Below, in pieces: positions 24,280 to 32,888 of a stretch of 64,000 nt of DNA. The notes below the pieces were generated by a model. That model was not told the origin of the DNA, did not search any database, and saw only the letters and a program-made list of their open reading frames with translations. Made by a program: the position numbers and the translations under genes. The DNA is from Natrinema amylolyticus_A (GTDB lineage: Archaea > Halobacteriota > Halobacteria > Halobacteriales > Natrialbaceae), in NCBI RefSeq assembly GCF_042678045.1, contig NZ_JBHUDI010000003.1, positions 124,001 to 188,000 of the forward strand, given 5' to 3'. Numbering within the stretch: position 1 is the first letter of the stretch; each line of letters opens with the position of its first letter.

Positions 24280-25976
24280 ATCTCATCTCTTAGTTTCAAG
24301 AAGTTCCCCAGTCGCTTCGCCGCATACAGCGCAATCACGAACGGAATCGCATACCGAACAACGTCCACCAGAAGCGTGAACCAGCCCGTCGGCGTCGCAA
24401 GCGGATGCCACGTTTCGGTCGCCGTATCACCGAGATACGACGGGCTATGTGATCGCCACGAGCCCGGATGATACTCCGCAGTGTAGATCCCTGGCTGGGA
24501 AACAGTGACTTCAGCAAGACCCTCAGAATTCGTCCGCACGCGCTGATCACCGATCGTGATATAGCCCTCACGAACATCGTGGCCGATCAGCCAGAATCGT
24601 GGACCATCGTATTGATTCTCGAGCATGATCGGCTCGTCAGTCGCTGTATCGCGAAGTTCGATCTCCAGGGTTACCGCCGTCGCGTTTGAATCGACGATCT
24701 CGAGCGATAGCTCACTCTCGCGAATCTCTCGTTCTGTCCCACCGTCAGGTTCGACAATATCTGCAGAGACGCCTCGAACGATCCCGTCCACAGCAACGGC
24801 ATCCCGATCAACACCATCGTGACGAAGCGCGAGACCAGACGATCTCGTATAGGGCGCAGAAACCACGTCGACCTCGACGTTTTCGTGAAGTGAGGACTCC
24901 GGTGAGGTACTCTCTGTTCCCCACACCTCGAGGATCTCCGGCCCATCTCGAATCGGCTCCGCGCGTGGTCCTAACTCGGATGGGTACGCATGGACGTACA
25001 CCGGCAGTGCATCGGAGGCAACGGTCTCTCGTCCCCCTCGAGTTGCATGCGTGAGTTCGTCCCAGCCGGTCTCTCGAGCGGTATAGTAGCGCCACACCCC
25101 ACGGACCTTCGTCTCACCATCATCCGACAGCGTATATCCATGCCACGGCTGGGCCTGATAGATCGCAACGCCGCTGTCGCCGTTGGGGTACGAGGCATAG
25201 TAGATCGATGCTCGAAGATCGTAGACCTCGATGTCGAGATCCTCGGAGACAGTCACCTGGTCGGTGATCACTTCCGTCTCGTTGCCAACCTCCTGCTCGA
25301 CTCGAGTACTGATGTCTGCCTCGAGCGTCAGCGTCGCCGACCCACCTCGATCAAACGCATACTCGAAGATCGGTGTATGCGTCCCACTCGTAGCGTCAAC
25401 CAACTCCCCATCACGTAGCAGCCGGACGTCTTCGATCCCGTGATTTCGAATCGATGAGTTCCCATCAAGCCGGATGCGATAATCGACGAACCCACGGAGT
25501 TCACCCTCCGGAGCGATGTAGTGGACCGTCTCGTTCGCATCCAGATGCGTCCTCGTCGACGGATGGATCGCAAACGTCGTCACATGTGCGTCTGCGATAA
25601 CTACGGAATCCGTACGCGACGCATGCGTGGGATAGATCGAGGTCTCTGCATCGCCTCCCTCGAGCGACTCATAGTCACCTGCTGTCCAGCGCTCGGCCGT
25701 ATCGGGAGGCGCTTTGAACGTGATATCGGTGCAGTTGCCGAGTTCTTCCATCCCAGTTCGCGTTTCGCCGTATCGTCGCTCGTACTCGGCAGTGCTAATG
25801 CACTCATCCGGCGTTTTCGACCACAACGTCGCTGTCTCGTTTTCGTCCAGGCCGTGTTCGTCGCCCCTCTCGAGAGAACTGCTGGCACTGCCGATCTCGG
25901 TTCCACCAAGAACAACAGCGATACCGACGACTGTGAGTATGACCGCAACGCTGAGTTTTGGCCCCTTGAGTCCCAT
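24276..25976 (-). CDS. Large cell-surface protein of the T4SS-like operon
   Basis: This 566-aa protein has an N-terminal signal anchor (about 9-31, SVAVILTVVGIAVVLGGTEIG) and a C-terminal TM helix (about 533-552, LLVDVVRYAIPFVIALYAA) followed by a short basic cytoplasmic tail. The roughly 500-aa outside part is acidic and beta-rich, with three cysteines near the start and a later Ig-like EGLAEVTVSQPGIYTAEY segment. It has no similarity I recognise to bacterial VirB subunits. Its place in the operon suggests an archaeal mating-pair or outer-channel component. Functional assignment is by context. Confidence 0.7.
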   Translation of the reverse strand: MGLKGPKLSVAVILTVVGIAVVLGGTEIGSASSSLERGDEHGLDENETATLWSKTPDECISTAEYERRYGETRTGMEELGNCTDITFKAPPDTAERWTAGDYESLEGGDAETSIYPTHASRTDSVVIADAHVTTFAIHPSTRTHLDANETVHYIAPEGELRGFVDYRIRLDGNSSIRNHGIEDVRLLRDGELVDATSGTHTPIFEYAFDRGGSATLTLEADISTRVEQEVGNETEVITDQVTVSEDLDIEVYDLRASIYYASYPNGDSGVAIYQAQPWHGYTLSDDGETKVRGVWRYYTARETGWDELTHATRGGRETVASDALPVYVHAYPSELGPRAEPIRDGPEILEVWGTESTSPESSLHENVEVDVVSAPYTRSSGLALRHDGVDRDAVAVDGIVRGVSADIVEPDGGTEREIRESELSLEIVDSNATAVTLEIELRDTATDEPIMLENQYDGPRFWLIGHDVREGYITIGDQRVRTNSEGLAEVTVSQPGIYTAEYHPGSWRSHSPSYLGDTATETWHPLATPTGWFTLLVDVVRYAIPFVIALYAAKRLGNFLKLRDEI

Positions 25977-26016
25977 TAGGGCCTCTGCCTCGAGTCGGGC
26001 TGTTTACCGATCGGCA

Positions 26017-26436
26017 TTACCACGGCACGAAATCCACACAGCCAGCTAACGGAAGACCCATCGTCGAGCCAACAACCGTATACAGCGGTCCAAGGACCAC
26101 CAGAATAACCGTCGACCGCAACGCCGTTCGCTTGTGTGCTTTCAGGTCTTTCTTCTGCTCGGTGGTCGTCGTGAATATCTCAGCGAGCGAATCGGCTTGC
26201 CAGACGACAATTAAGCCGATAAGGCCGATCCCGGTCGAGATCTGGAAGAACCCGGAGATCATCTCGGGTAGTCCTTCGGCATCGCAAACGACACTCTCCT
26301 GTGCCAAGGCCGGCTCAACAGCAAGAACGGATAGCAATATGAGTGATCCAAGACCAGAGCGTGTTATTCGGCGTCGTACGTTTGAAGATTCATCTGTCTC
26401 GAGTGTTCGACTCGAAACTGGAATTTTTAGATTCAT
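26017..26436 (-). CDS. Pilin-like small membrane protein (VirB2/TrbC-like)
   Basis: This 139-aa protein has a signal-like hydrophobic segment at about 30-45 (GLGSLILLSVLAVEPALAQ, plausible signal peptidase site after ALA). Two further TM helices follow, at about 65-83 (FFQISTGIGLIGLIVVWQA) and 108-130 (STVILVVLGPLYTVVGST). A basic loop (QKKDLKAHKRTALR) separates them. Two cysteines in the mature part could form a disulfide. Signal peptide plus two TM helices is the VirB2/TrbC pilin layout. It is the first gene of the minus-strand operon, with promoter elements upstream. Confidence 0.65.
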   Translation of the reverse strand: MNLKIPVSSRTLETDESSNVRRRITRSGLGSLILLSVLAVEPALAQESVVCDAEGLPEMISGFFQISTGIGLIGLIVVWQADSLAEIFTTTTEQKKDLKAHKRTALRSTVILVVLGPLYTVVGSTMGLPLAGCVDFVPW

Positions 26437-26471
26437 TTAGTGAATTTCAGACCTACTGAGAAATCTCGTGA

Positions 26472-26546
26472 GAACCAACAGATTGGTTCAGAAATTCATT
26501 CATTAGATCGTCAAATTCACTCGCCGATGATTGAGTATATATCTTG
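26472..26546 (-). promoter_or_regulatory. Promoter and leader hairpin of the T4SS-like operon
   Basis: On the minus strand a TATA-like element lies at 26536-26542, about 100 nt before the ATG at 26436, implying a leader of about 70 nt. Inside that leader a perfect inverted repeat GAACCAA (26472-26478), 4-nt loop, TTGGTTC (26483-26489) could act as an operator or a leader hairpin. Another AT-rich TTATATT (26551-26557) lies further upstream. No gene occupies 26437-26718. Confidence 0.5.
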
Positions 26547-26718
26547 TGTATTATATTGGCTCGGAATTATAGTGCATGGATGAAGAACTGTTTTTGTATC
26601 GGCCATGAAAATATCTGTCTGAAACTGAGTCCACTTTGCTGTCATCGATCACCTGACCCCATCATCAGAAGTAGAGATAGTGGGTTATCGTGGGCAATCT
26701 AATATATGCGAGTGGGCT

Positions 26719-26967
26719 ATGGTGAGCAATATGAAGATTAATGCAGACGAACTCCAGACCAACGAAACCGACGACAGGGGACGCATTTTCCTTGGTACAG
26801 AGTACGCGAACAAGCGCGTCACGGTTGCGGTCGTTAGCGTCGAGAACGACCACCCTGAAGAAGACAAATTAGCTGCGGCCTATCGAGATGCGTCGGAGAG
26901 TGCCACCGCTCTCTCCGAGGAGTGGGACAAAGCATCCAATGAAGCGTGGAACGGGCTCGATGGATGA
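26719..26967 (+). CDS. AbrB-like antitoxin, orphan
   Basis: An 82-aa protein from ATG 26719 (a second ATG at 26731 gives 78 aa). NADELQTNETDDRGRIFLG is a swapped-hairpin-AbrB-like start, followed by VTVAVVSVEND and an acidic helical tail (AAAYRDASESATALSEEWDK). This matches small haloarchaeal antitoxins. Its stop overlaps an ATG (ATGA) beginning a 17-residue frame that looks like the first strand of a toxin, then ends. The toxin has been lost. Confidence 0.65.
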   Translation: MVSNMKINADELQTNETDDRGRIFLGTEYANKRVTVAVVSVENDHPEEDKLAAAYRDASESATALSEEWDKASNEAWNGLDG

Positions 26968-27017
26968 GCGGGGGCTCGAGCGTCCGGCGCGGTGACGTCG
27001 TAATATCCCAACGCTGA
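26964..27017 (+). pseudogene. 5' stub of a toxin gene (MazF/PemK-like start)
   Basis: Starting inside the stop of the antitoxin gene, the frame reads MSGGSSVRRGDVVISQR and then stops. RRGDVV-I is the usual first beta strand of MazF/PemK-type toxins. The downstream 27018-27096 has no continuation in any frame that I can recognise. This is therefore probably the truncated partner of the antitoxin. The peptide is short, so the assignment is tentative. Confidence 0.4.
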
Positions 27018-27096
27018 GCAAATCAGAGATTTGTGAGGTACGCAATCTTTGATTCGCTTGATTCGGGAAACCTCGGTGTGAACGCCGAAGAGAACG

Positions 27097-27528
27097 TCAT
27101 CTGTGCAATGTCTGAACGCGGTCTTCAATCCATTCAAGCACAGCGAAGAGGACATCCAGATGATGCTCAGATTCGATCAGGGAAGGCTCCACCACTGAGG
27201 ATGCATCTGGGGGCGGATGAAAGTGTTCTCGAGGTTCCTTTGGCTTTGGATGGCGATCCCAGCGACACTGCCAGATCTCATCTTCACGCCTCTCGAGATA
27301 GTGGACTGTGTAGTCACCACCGACAAACCACCGAATATCAATCCGAACTTCATCCACAGCAGACGGGTACTGTGCTCCATCCAATTGAATCTCGAGAACA
27401 CGGGGAGAAATTGTATCGGGCCGGAACTCCCAGCTCGAACTGAGCGGATGTGTTGCTGCGCGCTGTGCGAGTACCTCGAGTGTTGGGACATCCAGCGGCC
27501 CACTTGGGGCTTCGTCTCGCCCCGTCAC
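27097..27528 (-). CDS. Hypothetical protein coupled to winged-helix gene
   Basis: This 143-aa protein starts at GTG 27528, which overlaps the stop of the upstream regulator gene (cGTGAcg); an ATG at 27618 would overlap it by 94 nt and is unlikely. The sequence holds VRIDIRWFVGGDYTVHYLE, then CRWDRHPKPKEPREHFHPPPD, a His/Pro-rich loop, and ends HHLDVLFAVLEWIEDRVQ. Pairs of a DUF7342-like winged helix and such a protein occur in many haloarchaea and may form toxin-antitoxin-like units; that idea is inference. Confidence 0.65.
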   Translation of the reverse strand: MTGRDEAPSGPLDVPTLEVLAQRAATHPLSSSWEFRPDTISPRVLEIQLDGAQYPSAVDEVRIDIRWFVGGDYTVHYLERREDEIWQCRWDRHPKPKEPREHFHPPPDASSVVEPSLIESEHHLDVLFAVLEWIEDRVQTLHR

Positions 27529-28085
27529 GTCTTTGATTGTACTTGACCGTTGTTTGACGATTCGGATCGTTGAACGGCGCGTTTCAAGATTGTGATGTCC
27601 TGACGAATCGTCCGCCATTCTGTGAGGTCATTCCATCGGTCATGAATCATATCATGATCCTCGGCCGGGTCATCGGTGACGACAACAGCGTCCGGATCTG
27701 GAACATCGTATTTCTGCTGGAGTTCCTGATCTGTCTCGAGAAGATCCTCTAGCCGAGCACGAAGCTCACTCGAGCTGTGTTCACGCGCAAGTCTCTCAAC
27801 ACGCTTCCACTGGAAATACGACGGATTCCGCTGATATAGCGCTGGACGGGTTTCTGTTTGCTTTGCGATTCCCATCTCGACAAGTTGCTCGAGTGCTTGC
27901 CGAGCACCGTTCTCAGAGCACGCTGCCCACTCCGAGAACTGTTGTGCAGACACGGGCTCGGTCGTGCCAACGAGGACATCGTAGACACGCTGGAACGTCG
28001 TCCGATCCGCCTCCCACTGTTTCGTGGAATCGTTTGAAGTCCCTGTTCGATCTGGCATGGTACCATCTTCGATGAGGTAGCTCAT
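27525..28085 (-). CDS. DUF7342-like winged-helix protein
   Basis: This 186-aa protein has a winged helix at about 30-100: TFQRVYDVLVGTTEPVSAQQ, then ENGARQALEQLVEMGIAKQT, with a wing region PALYQRNPSYFQW. A helical region (RVERLAREHSSSELRARLED) and a conserved middle part (DPDAVVVTDDPAEDHDM) follow, ending in ITILKRAVQR. This is the layout of haloarchaeal DUF7342 family proteins. A second start at 28058 is possible. TATA-like ATATATC/GATATAT boxes lie just upstream, consistent with a leaderless start. A broken duplicate lies at 28343. Confidence 0.75.
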   Translation of the reverse strand: MSYLIEDGTMPDRTGTSNDSTKQWEADRTTFQRVYDVLVGTTEPVSAQQFSEWAACSENGARQALEQLVEMGIAKQTETRPALYQRNPSYFQWKRVERLAREHSSSELRARLEDLLETDQELQQKYDVPDPDAVVVTDDPAEDHDMIHDRWNDLTEWRTIRQDITILKRAVQRSESSNNGQVQSKT

Positions 28086-28111
28086 ATATCTTCTCTAAAG
28101 GTCAGATATAT
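28084..28111. promoter_or_regulatory. Inverted repeat over the start of the DUF7342-like gene
   Basis: ATATATC (28084-28090) and GATATAT (28105-28111) flank 14 nt. One arm coincides with the start codon region and the other with the minus-strand TATA box, so a protein bound here would block transcription. Being AT-only apart from one C/G, chance symmetry is possible. Confidence 0.35.
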
Positions 28112-28128
28112 TCCTACCTGTAGTGCAC

Positions 28129-28296
28129 TCAACTCGCGGTGAGCTGTGGCACTGTCAAGGATGCTTCCATCCTGTGGCGAGTCATCGCGTCCGGATAGCC
28201 GATAAACGCTCTCTCGCCACGGCTAAAGCGACTGACGATGTTCGCAGCCGCATTGATGTTCGTCTGATTTTCTAGCTCATCCACGAGAAGAGCAAT
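28129..28296 (-). pseudogene. C-terminal fragment of an IS200/IS605 TnpB-type transposase
   Basis: The open minus-strand segment encodes IALLVDELENQTNINAAANI followed by VSRFSRGERAF and a short tail, then a stop. The NINAAANI core corresponds to the RuvC-III motif D.NAAxNI of TnpB proteins, here with N instead of the catalytic D. An in-frame stop lies directly upstream, and the rest of the gene is absent. It is a dead remnant. Upstream 28297-28342 contains a short AT repeat (CGATTTTACTAA twice). Confidence 0.6.
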
Positions 28297-28342
28297 CTAA
28301 ATCACGATTTTACTAACGACGATTTTACTAATCATGATTTTG

Positions 28343-28727
28343 CTAATCGGCGTTTTGCCCGTAGAATTCTGCTCCGGTTCTTCGAACAGCACGTTTCAAG
28401 ATCATAATGTCCTGACGAATCGTCCGCCATTCTGTGAGGTCGTCCCATCGGTCGTAAAGCATGTCATGATCTTCAGCTGGGTCATCACCAACAACGACAG
28501 CGTCCGGATTTGGAACACCGTATTTCTCTTGGAATTCCTGATCTGTCTCATGAAGATTCTCTAGCCGACCACGATGCTCACTCGGGCTATATTCCCGCAC
28601 AAGCCTCTCGATGTGCTTCCACTGAAAATACGATGGATTCCGCTGATACAGTGCCGGATCGGTTTCTGTTTGCTCTGCGATTTCCATCTCAACGAGCTGC
28701 TCGAGTGCTTGCCGAGCACCGTTTTCA
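28343..28727 (-). pseudogene. 5'-truncated duplicate of the DUF7342-like gene
   Basis: The frame matches the gene at 27525 from ENGARQALEQLVEM to the C-terminus (ITILKRAVQR versus IMILKRAVRR), with perhaps four-fifths identity. It breaks off at about 28727, where the sequence changes to a 21-bp direct repeat. The N-terminal half of the winged helix is missing, so DNA binding should be lost. An ATG at 28687 could still give a 114-aa product. The coupled second gene of the pair is absent. Confidence 0.7.
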
Positions 28728-28731
28728 GCTA

Positions 28732-28809
28732 AAGCACACGAAATGTACTCTCATACTCAACCCACTGGTTTGCTTCCCTGCCTCAGTGAAGCACACGAAA
28801 TGTACTCTC
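28732..28809. repeat. 21-bp direct repeat, two copies, 57-bp period
   Basis: AAGCACACGAAATGTACTCTC occurs at 28732-28752 and again at 28789-28809 (36-nt spacer). The first copy sits exactly where homology to the duplicated regulator gene breaks off, so it may mark a recombination or insertion point. Only two copies are present. Confidence 0.7.
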
Positions 28810-28927
28810 TCACTGCAGCGTGAAGCAATATTCAATGACAGTCTCTATAGCACCTCGAGCGTCAACCCGATTCTTTCCCCTTTCAGTCTATCGACGGAAA
28901 AGACAGTTCACTCACCCCTAACACGCG

Positions 28928-28937
28928 TTTATATAGG
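28928..28937 (+). promoter_or_regulatory. TATA box before the VirD4/TraG-like gene
   Basis: TTTATATAGG is a strong haloarchaeal TATA-like sequence. It would start transcription near 28960 and leave a leader of roughly 75 nt before ATG 29034. It drives the coupling ATPase separately from the divergent minus-strand operon. Confidence 0.5.
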
Positions 28938-29033
28938 TCGAAACTATTCTCCGCGTATTGAGAGTCACAGTATCAGAAGCGTTCTCGAGGACGGTATCTC
29001 AGCGCTGGCTGCATCTAACTCTCCTTCTGACCA

Positions 29034-32000
29034 ATGGCGACAGAGAAAGACACCACGCCGACTAGTGAAGAGACGACTGTACCATCCCAAAACTCGAATC
29101 CGACTCCTGATGAAGACCATCCCAGCGACTCGAGTACCCAGTCACACATCACAGACGTCGATTCCACGACGCCTACACCCACATCCCTCGAGTCACGAAC
29201 GTATATCGAAATCCGGCCATCGACAAAGCCACTCAACCGTGCAGCGGTCTCACAGGCAACGACTATTCTTTACGAGAGCCTCTACAACCTCTCAAACTCG
29301 AGCACGTGGCCGTCCCTCCGAAAGAAAACCCAGCAACCGCTCATAGAGTGGCTGCTCGTTGCTGACGGACAATCAGATACGAGCATTCGGTACCTCGTCG
29401 GAACGACACACGATGCATTCCTTGACGAACTCGAGGCGATCCTTCGGACGGCGTTTCCAAATACGTACGAACTGACGCAAGTCGAGTGGCATCCACACCA
29501 GCTCCAACCATCTCGTACTCTCCCCACAGACAACAGTTCGATATCAGCCACCGCTGATACCCAAAATCAGCCACATACCGCTGGCGTCGAGTATCGCGGC
29601 TTAGCGAAAATCCGCCAAGACTGGCAAACCTCGCTCGCATCGTTCGATGAACTTACCAACCACTCTCGAAAGACGCAGCCAGAGAAACAGAAATCAAATT
29701 CCCGTCGTGTCCCACTGGCAACGCTCGTCGAAACGCTCTGTGACTCCGCAGTCCCCGTCGTGTACCAGGTGATCTGCAGTCCACTTGGCGATCAGCGAGT
29801 AGACGTAGAAGGATACCGCTATGATCTCGAGCGCGCCCTCGTCACACCAGCTGATCGACTTCTCAATTTCGTCTTCCCTCGATCGGAAGAGAAACTCGAG
29901 CCAAAAAACCTCGCTCGCACATATCGTGACCGTCTCACCGAGCTCGAAACGCGTGACCTCCGACGGACGTTTTGTCTCTCGGCTCGAGCAGTGGCACTTA
30001 CAGACAGCACGAACCCACAACAAGCCGAGACAGTCGCTCGAAGACTCACAAACGTGTTCGGCCATCTCAGTGGTCCCTTTCACTCAATCCGCGGATACCT
30101 CATCACGGATACCGACCGCCATACGCCTGCAAGTCAACTCTTCGAGGACATCTGTCAACGAACCTATCCCGAACCAACATACGAAACGCTCGAAAGCCGT
30201 CTCCCATGGAAGTCACACGAGAGTGCTGGGATCGTCGTTGCACCAGATGAACTCCCCGGGTTCTGTCTGATCGACGGCGTCGGTCTCACACCATCCGGGC
30301 AACGAGCACTCGGCGCTCGACAATCCGAACGAACTGGTATTTCTCTGCCATCGCCGGATCACCTCGCACAATACACGGGACCCGGACAGGCGCTCTGCAT
30401 GCCACTGACTGATGACCGTCAACCCTACCAAAACCCGTTCGTCCTTCCACCAACACTCCAGGACAGGCACCTCTTCGTCATCGGCGATACGGGCTCAGGG
30501 AAATCCGTCCTCACGACTAGCGCAATGCTGTCGAACGTCGAGGCCACAGATGGCCCCGAGATCCTCTTCGATTACAAAGGAGGGGGAACAGCCGAGGAGT
30601 ACCTCCAAGCCCACTACACAGCATATGACGGCCTCGAGGACGTCAGCTACTTCGATCTCACCGAAATCCTACCCGCGCTGTCGATTTTCGATATCAGGCC
30701 GCTGCTCGATTCCGGCCTCTCACGAGAAGAAGCACGCTCGAGAATCGCAGGCCATTACGAAGAGATCCTCGCGGGGCTGATGGGCGAAGAACAGTACTAT
30801 GGAGCGACGGAATCGACGAAGGCGATTCGCAATCACCTTCGAGCATTATACGACCCGATTCACGGTACCGATGCCGTTTCACACAAAGATCTTTACCGGG
30901 CGCTCCAGCGCACATTGAGCGATCGAACACCGCCACCGACTTCGGATGAACGACTCACCGAGTACTTCGCCGGATTGCTCGAGCGCGATCGAGACGTCTT
31001 CAACATGGTCCTCGGTGGTGCCGTGGCTCGAGTCGAAATAATCGCGACCGATGATCGACTTGCACCGCTGTTCGATCACGTCTATACTCCACCAGAATCA
31101 GACGAAAGCAACGAAAGTGACGAACACGAGACGATTGATGATTCGCCTCCCCACTTCGATTTCACAGATGTCATCGACGACGATACAGTCGTTATCTTCG
31201 ATTTCGGTGGAATGGAAGAGCGAATCAAACGCGCACTGACCCTCGTCTTGCTCTCGAATCTGTGGATTGCGCTGAAAGCACGTTCAGAAGCCCAGAAAAC
31301 GTCACACCAACAGCCGCCACGAGTCAACCTCTATCTCGAGGAGGCAAAAGACATCGCCGCGACACAACTGGTCGACACCCTCCTCTCGCAAGGGCGATCG
31401 TTCGGTCTCTCCCTCATGCTCGGCGTTCAATTCCCGGGGCAACTCGATTCTCCAGATCCATCGAATCACACCTACGAGGAAGCGCTCAACGAGATCGGGA
31501 CGTTCGTCGTCGGTAACGTCAGCATCGAAGACGACCTTGCGAAGGCGCTCGCGACCGACGATGTTCCACCGAGAAACGTCGCTAGAAGACTTGCAGCAAT
31601 TCGTCATGGTGAGTGGCTCGTCCGCCCTGCAGCCACATTTGGCTCACCTGCCCCACGGCCGTTTCTTGGCCGATCACTCCCCGCTCCCGATGGTCACCCG
31701 GCAAGTGAGACTCCGCTTGGCGACGAGCAGTATCAGGCCTTCAACACAGCATTCGAACTCACCGCACTCGAGACGTGGAACGAAGCCGGACTCAAATATG
31801 AAAGCAACCATCCAAGCACCGAGAGCGGATCGGGTGACGAGGACACAACGGAAGAAGCGTCACTCCGGGTTGACTCACTACTGCCACACACGAAGCGACT
31901 CCCCGAGTACGTGAGCTACGACGAATCGATACATGCCCTCTGTTGTGGATCATGTGAGAACCGCTACGATCCGACTATCGAAGGAATGAAGCGGTCGATT

Positions 32001-32831
32001 GAATGCTGTCGTTCACTCACAGAGGTCGAGCCTGATGATATCCCAGTCTGTGATATCAATCTCAAGCTCACAGCCGAAGAGCGAGATCTCTCTGACTGGA
32101 GTGACCGTCAATTGCTCTTCTTACAAACAGTGTACAACGCACAGCAGCTTCGGTATGATCCGCTCGAGTACGATCTCCTCCACGACTCGATGATCAGACT
32201 GCAGGAGTACGTCGGGATCGAAACCGACGAGATCGCCCCACTGCTCGAGGCCGACCTCCTCAGACACGATACGGATCATCCACATCGTCTCTACACTGTC
32301 TCGTCGGAAGGTCGGTCTACAATTGGTGAGAGCTATCGCAAAGGCGTCGATTACGGCCACGGAGTCGGTGATCTCGATGAATCCAGCGAACACATCCTTG
32401 GAGTCGAAGTCGCCCGGAAACATCTCGAAGAGGCGTACGCGGAGGATCCCCAGTCGGAGGTCACCGAAGTCATTCCGTATTACGAACTCGACGATCAACA
32501 TCGACTCGATCTCGCAGGTGTGGATGCCGATGGCGAGATCATCGTCACAGCCGAGGTTGAACGTATCAACCACGACGTTCGACGTGCGGTACCCGCCGAT
32601 TTCGACAAAATGGCCGCTTGCGAACCCGAAGCTGCAATCTGGGTCGTCATGAAACAGGCCGATGGCCACAAAATACTCTCCGCACTCAACGACCCGCTCG
32701 AGGGCCCGCCTCGGATCGAGAAAACGTATGCAAAGACCACGCCACCCCAACAGTTCCGGATCGATACGCCAGGGATGACGGCTGTTTATCCTGCAGAGTG
32801 GCTCCGAGATCGATCACCTGATCTCCCGTAG
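29034..32831 (+). CDS. VirD4/TraG/HerA-type ATPase with C-terminal PD-(D/E)XK-like motif
   Basis: This is a 1265-aa protein. The N-terminal 1-60 are disordered and T/S/D-rich. Residues 60-400 form a large alpha/beta region (VirB4/TraG N-terminal-like). The motor has Walker A IGDTGSGKS (about 483-491), a first hydrophobic VVIFDFGG strand and the Walker B-type VNLYLEEA (about 764-771), then LLSQGRSFGLSLMLGVQF (HerA/TraG signature). A cysteine cluster (CCGSCE..CC, about 968-994) may bind zinc. The C-terminus carries RLDLAGVDADG (D1159) followed by IIVTAEVERINHD (E1174, E1176), a PD-(D/E)XK-like arrangement. It is the likely coupling ATPase of the transfer system. Confidence 0.85.
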   Translation: MATEKDTTPTSEETTVPSQNSNPTPDEDHPSDSSTQSHITDVDSTTPTPTSLESRTYIEIRPSTKPLNRAAVSQATTILYESLYNLSNSSTWPSLRKKTQQPLIEWLLVADGQSDTSIRYLVGTTHDAFLDELEAILRTAFPNTYELTQVEWHPHQLQPSRTLPTDNSSISATADTQNQPHTAGVEYRGLAKIRQDWQTSLASFDELTNHSRKTQPEKQKSNSRRVPLATLVETLCDSAVPVVYQVICSPLGDQRVDVEGYRYDLERALVTPADRLLNFVFPRSEEKLEPKNLARTYRDRLTELETRDLRRTFCLSARAVALTDSTNPQQAETVARRLTNVFGHLSGPFHSIRGYLITDTDRHTPASQLFEDICQRTYPEPTYETLESRLPWKSHESAGIVVAPDELPGFCLIDGVGLTPSGQRALGARQSERTGISLPSPDHLAQYTGPGQALCMPLTDDRQPYQNPFVLPPTLQDRHLFVIGDTGSGKSVLTTSAMLSNVEATDGPEILFDYKGGGTAEEYLQAHYTAYDGLEDVSYFDLTEILPALSIFDIRPLLDSGLSREEARSRIAGHYEEILAGLMGEEQYYGATESTKAIRNHLRALYDPIHGTDAVSHKDLYRALQRTLSDRTPPPTSDERLTEYFAGLLERDRDVFNMVLGGAVARVEIIATDDRLAPLFDHVYTPPESDESNESDEHETIDDSPPHFDFTDVIDDDTVVIFDFGGMEERIKRALTLVLLSNLWIALKARSEAQKTSHQQPPRVNLYLEEAKDIAATQLVDTLLSQGRSFGLSLMLGVQFPGQLDSPDPSNHTYEEALNEIGTFVVGNVSIEDDLAKALATDDVPPRNVARRLAAIRHGEWLVRPAATFGSPAPRPFLGRSLPAPDGHPASETPLGDEQYQAFNTAFELTALETWNEAGLKYESNHPSTESGSGDEDTTEEASLRVDSLLPHTKRLPEYVSYDESIHALCCGSCENRYDPTIEGMKRSIECCRSLTEVEPDDIPVCDINLKLTAEERDLSDWSDRQLLFLQTVYNAQQLRYDPLEYDLLHDSMIRLQEYVGIETDEIAPLLEADLLRHDTDHPHRLYTVSSEGRSTIGESYRKGVDYGHGVGDLDESSEHILGVEVARKHLEEAYAEDPQSEVTEVIPYYELDDQHRLDLAGVDADGEIIVTAEVERINHDVRRAVPADFDKMAACEPEAAIWVVMKQADGHKILSALNDPLEGPPRIEKTYAKTTPPQQFRIDTPGMTAVYPAEWLRDRSPDLP

Positions 32832-32853
32832 CCCGTGGGGCTGTTATTTTCTT
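32830..32853 (+). terminator. Probable terminator after the VirD4/TraG-like gene
   Basis: AGCCC (32830-32834) and GGGCT (32838-32842) form a short stem over a GTG loop, directly at the stop codon, and are followed by GTTATTTTCTT. GC stem plus T-rich tail is consistent with transcription end; archaea mainly need the T-rich part. Confidence 0.5.
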
Positions 32854-32888
32854 CTGCGGCGTCTCTCTATCTTGATTCAGCAAGAGAA

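Noticed and set aside
28732..28809. Possible CRISPR array
   Set aside because: Only two 21-bp copies, no third unit, and no cas genes nearby.
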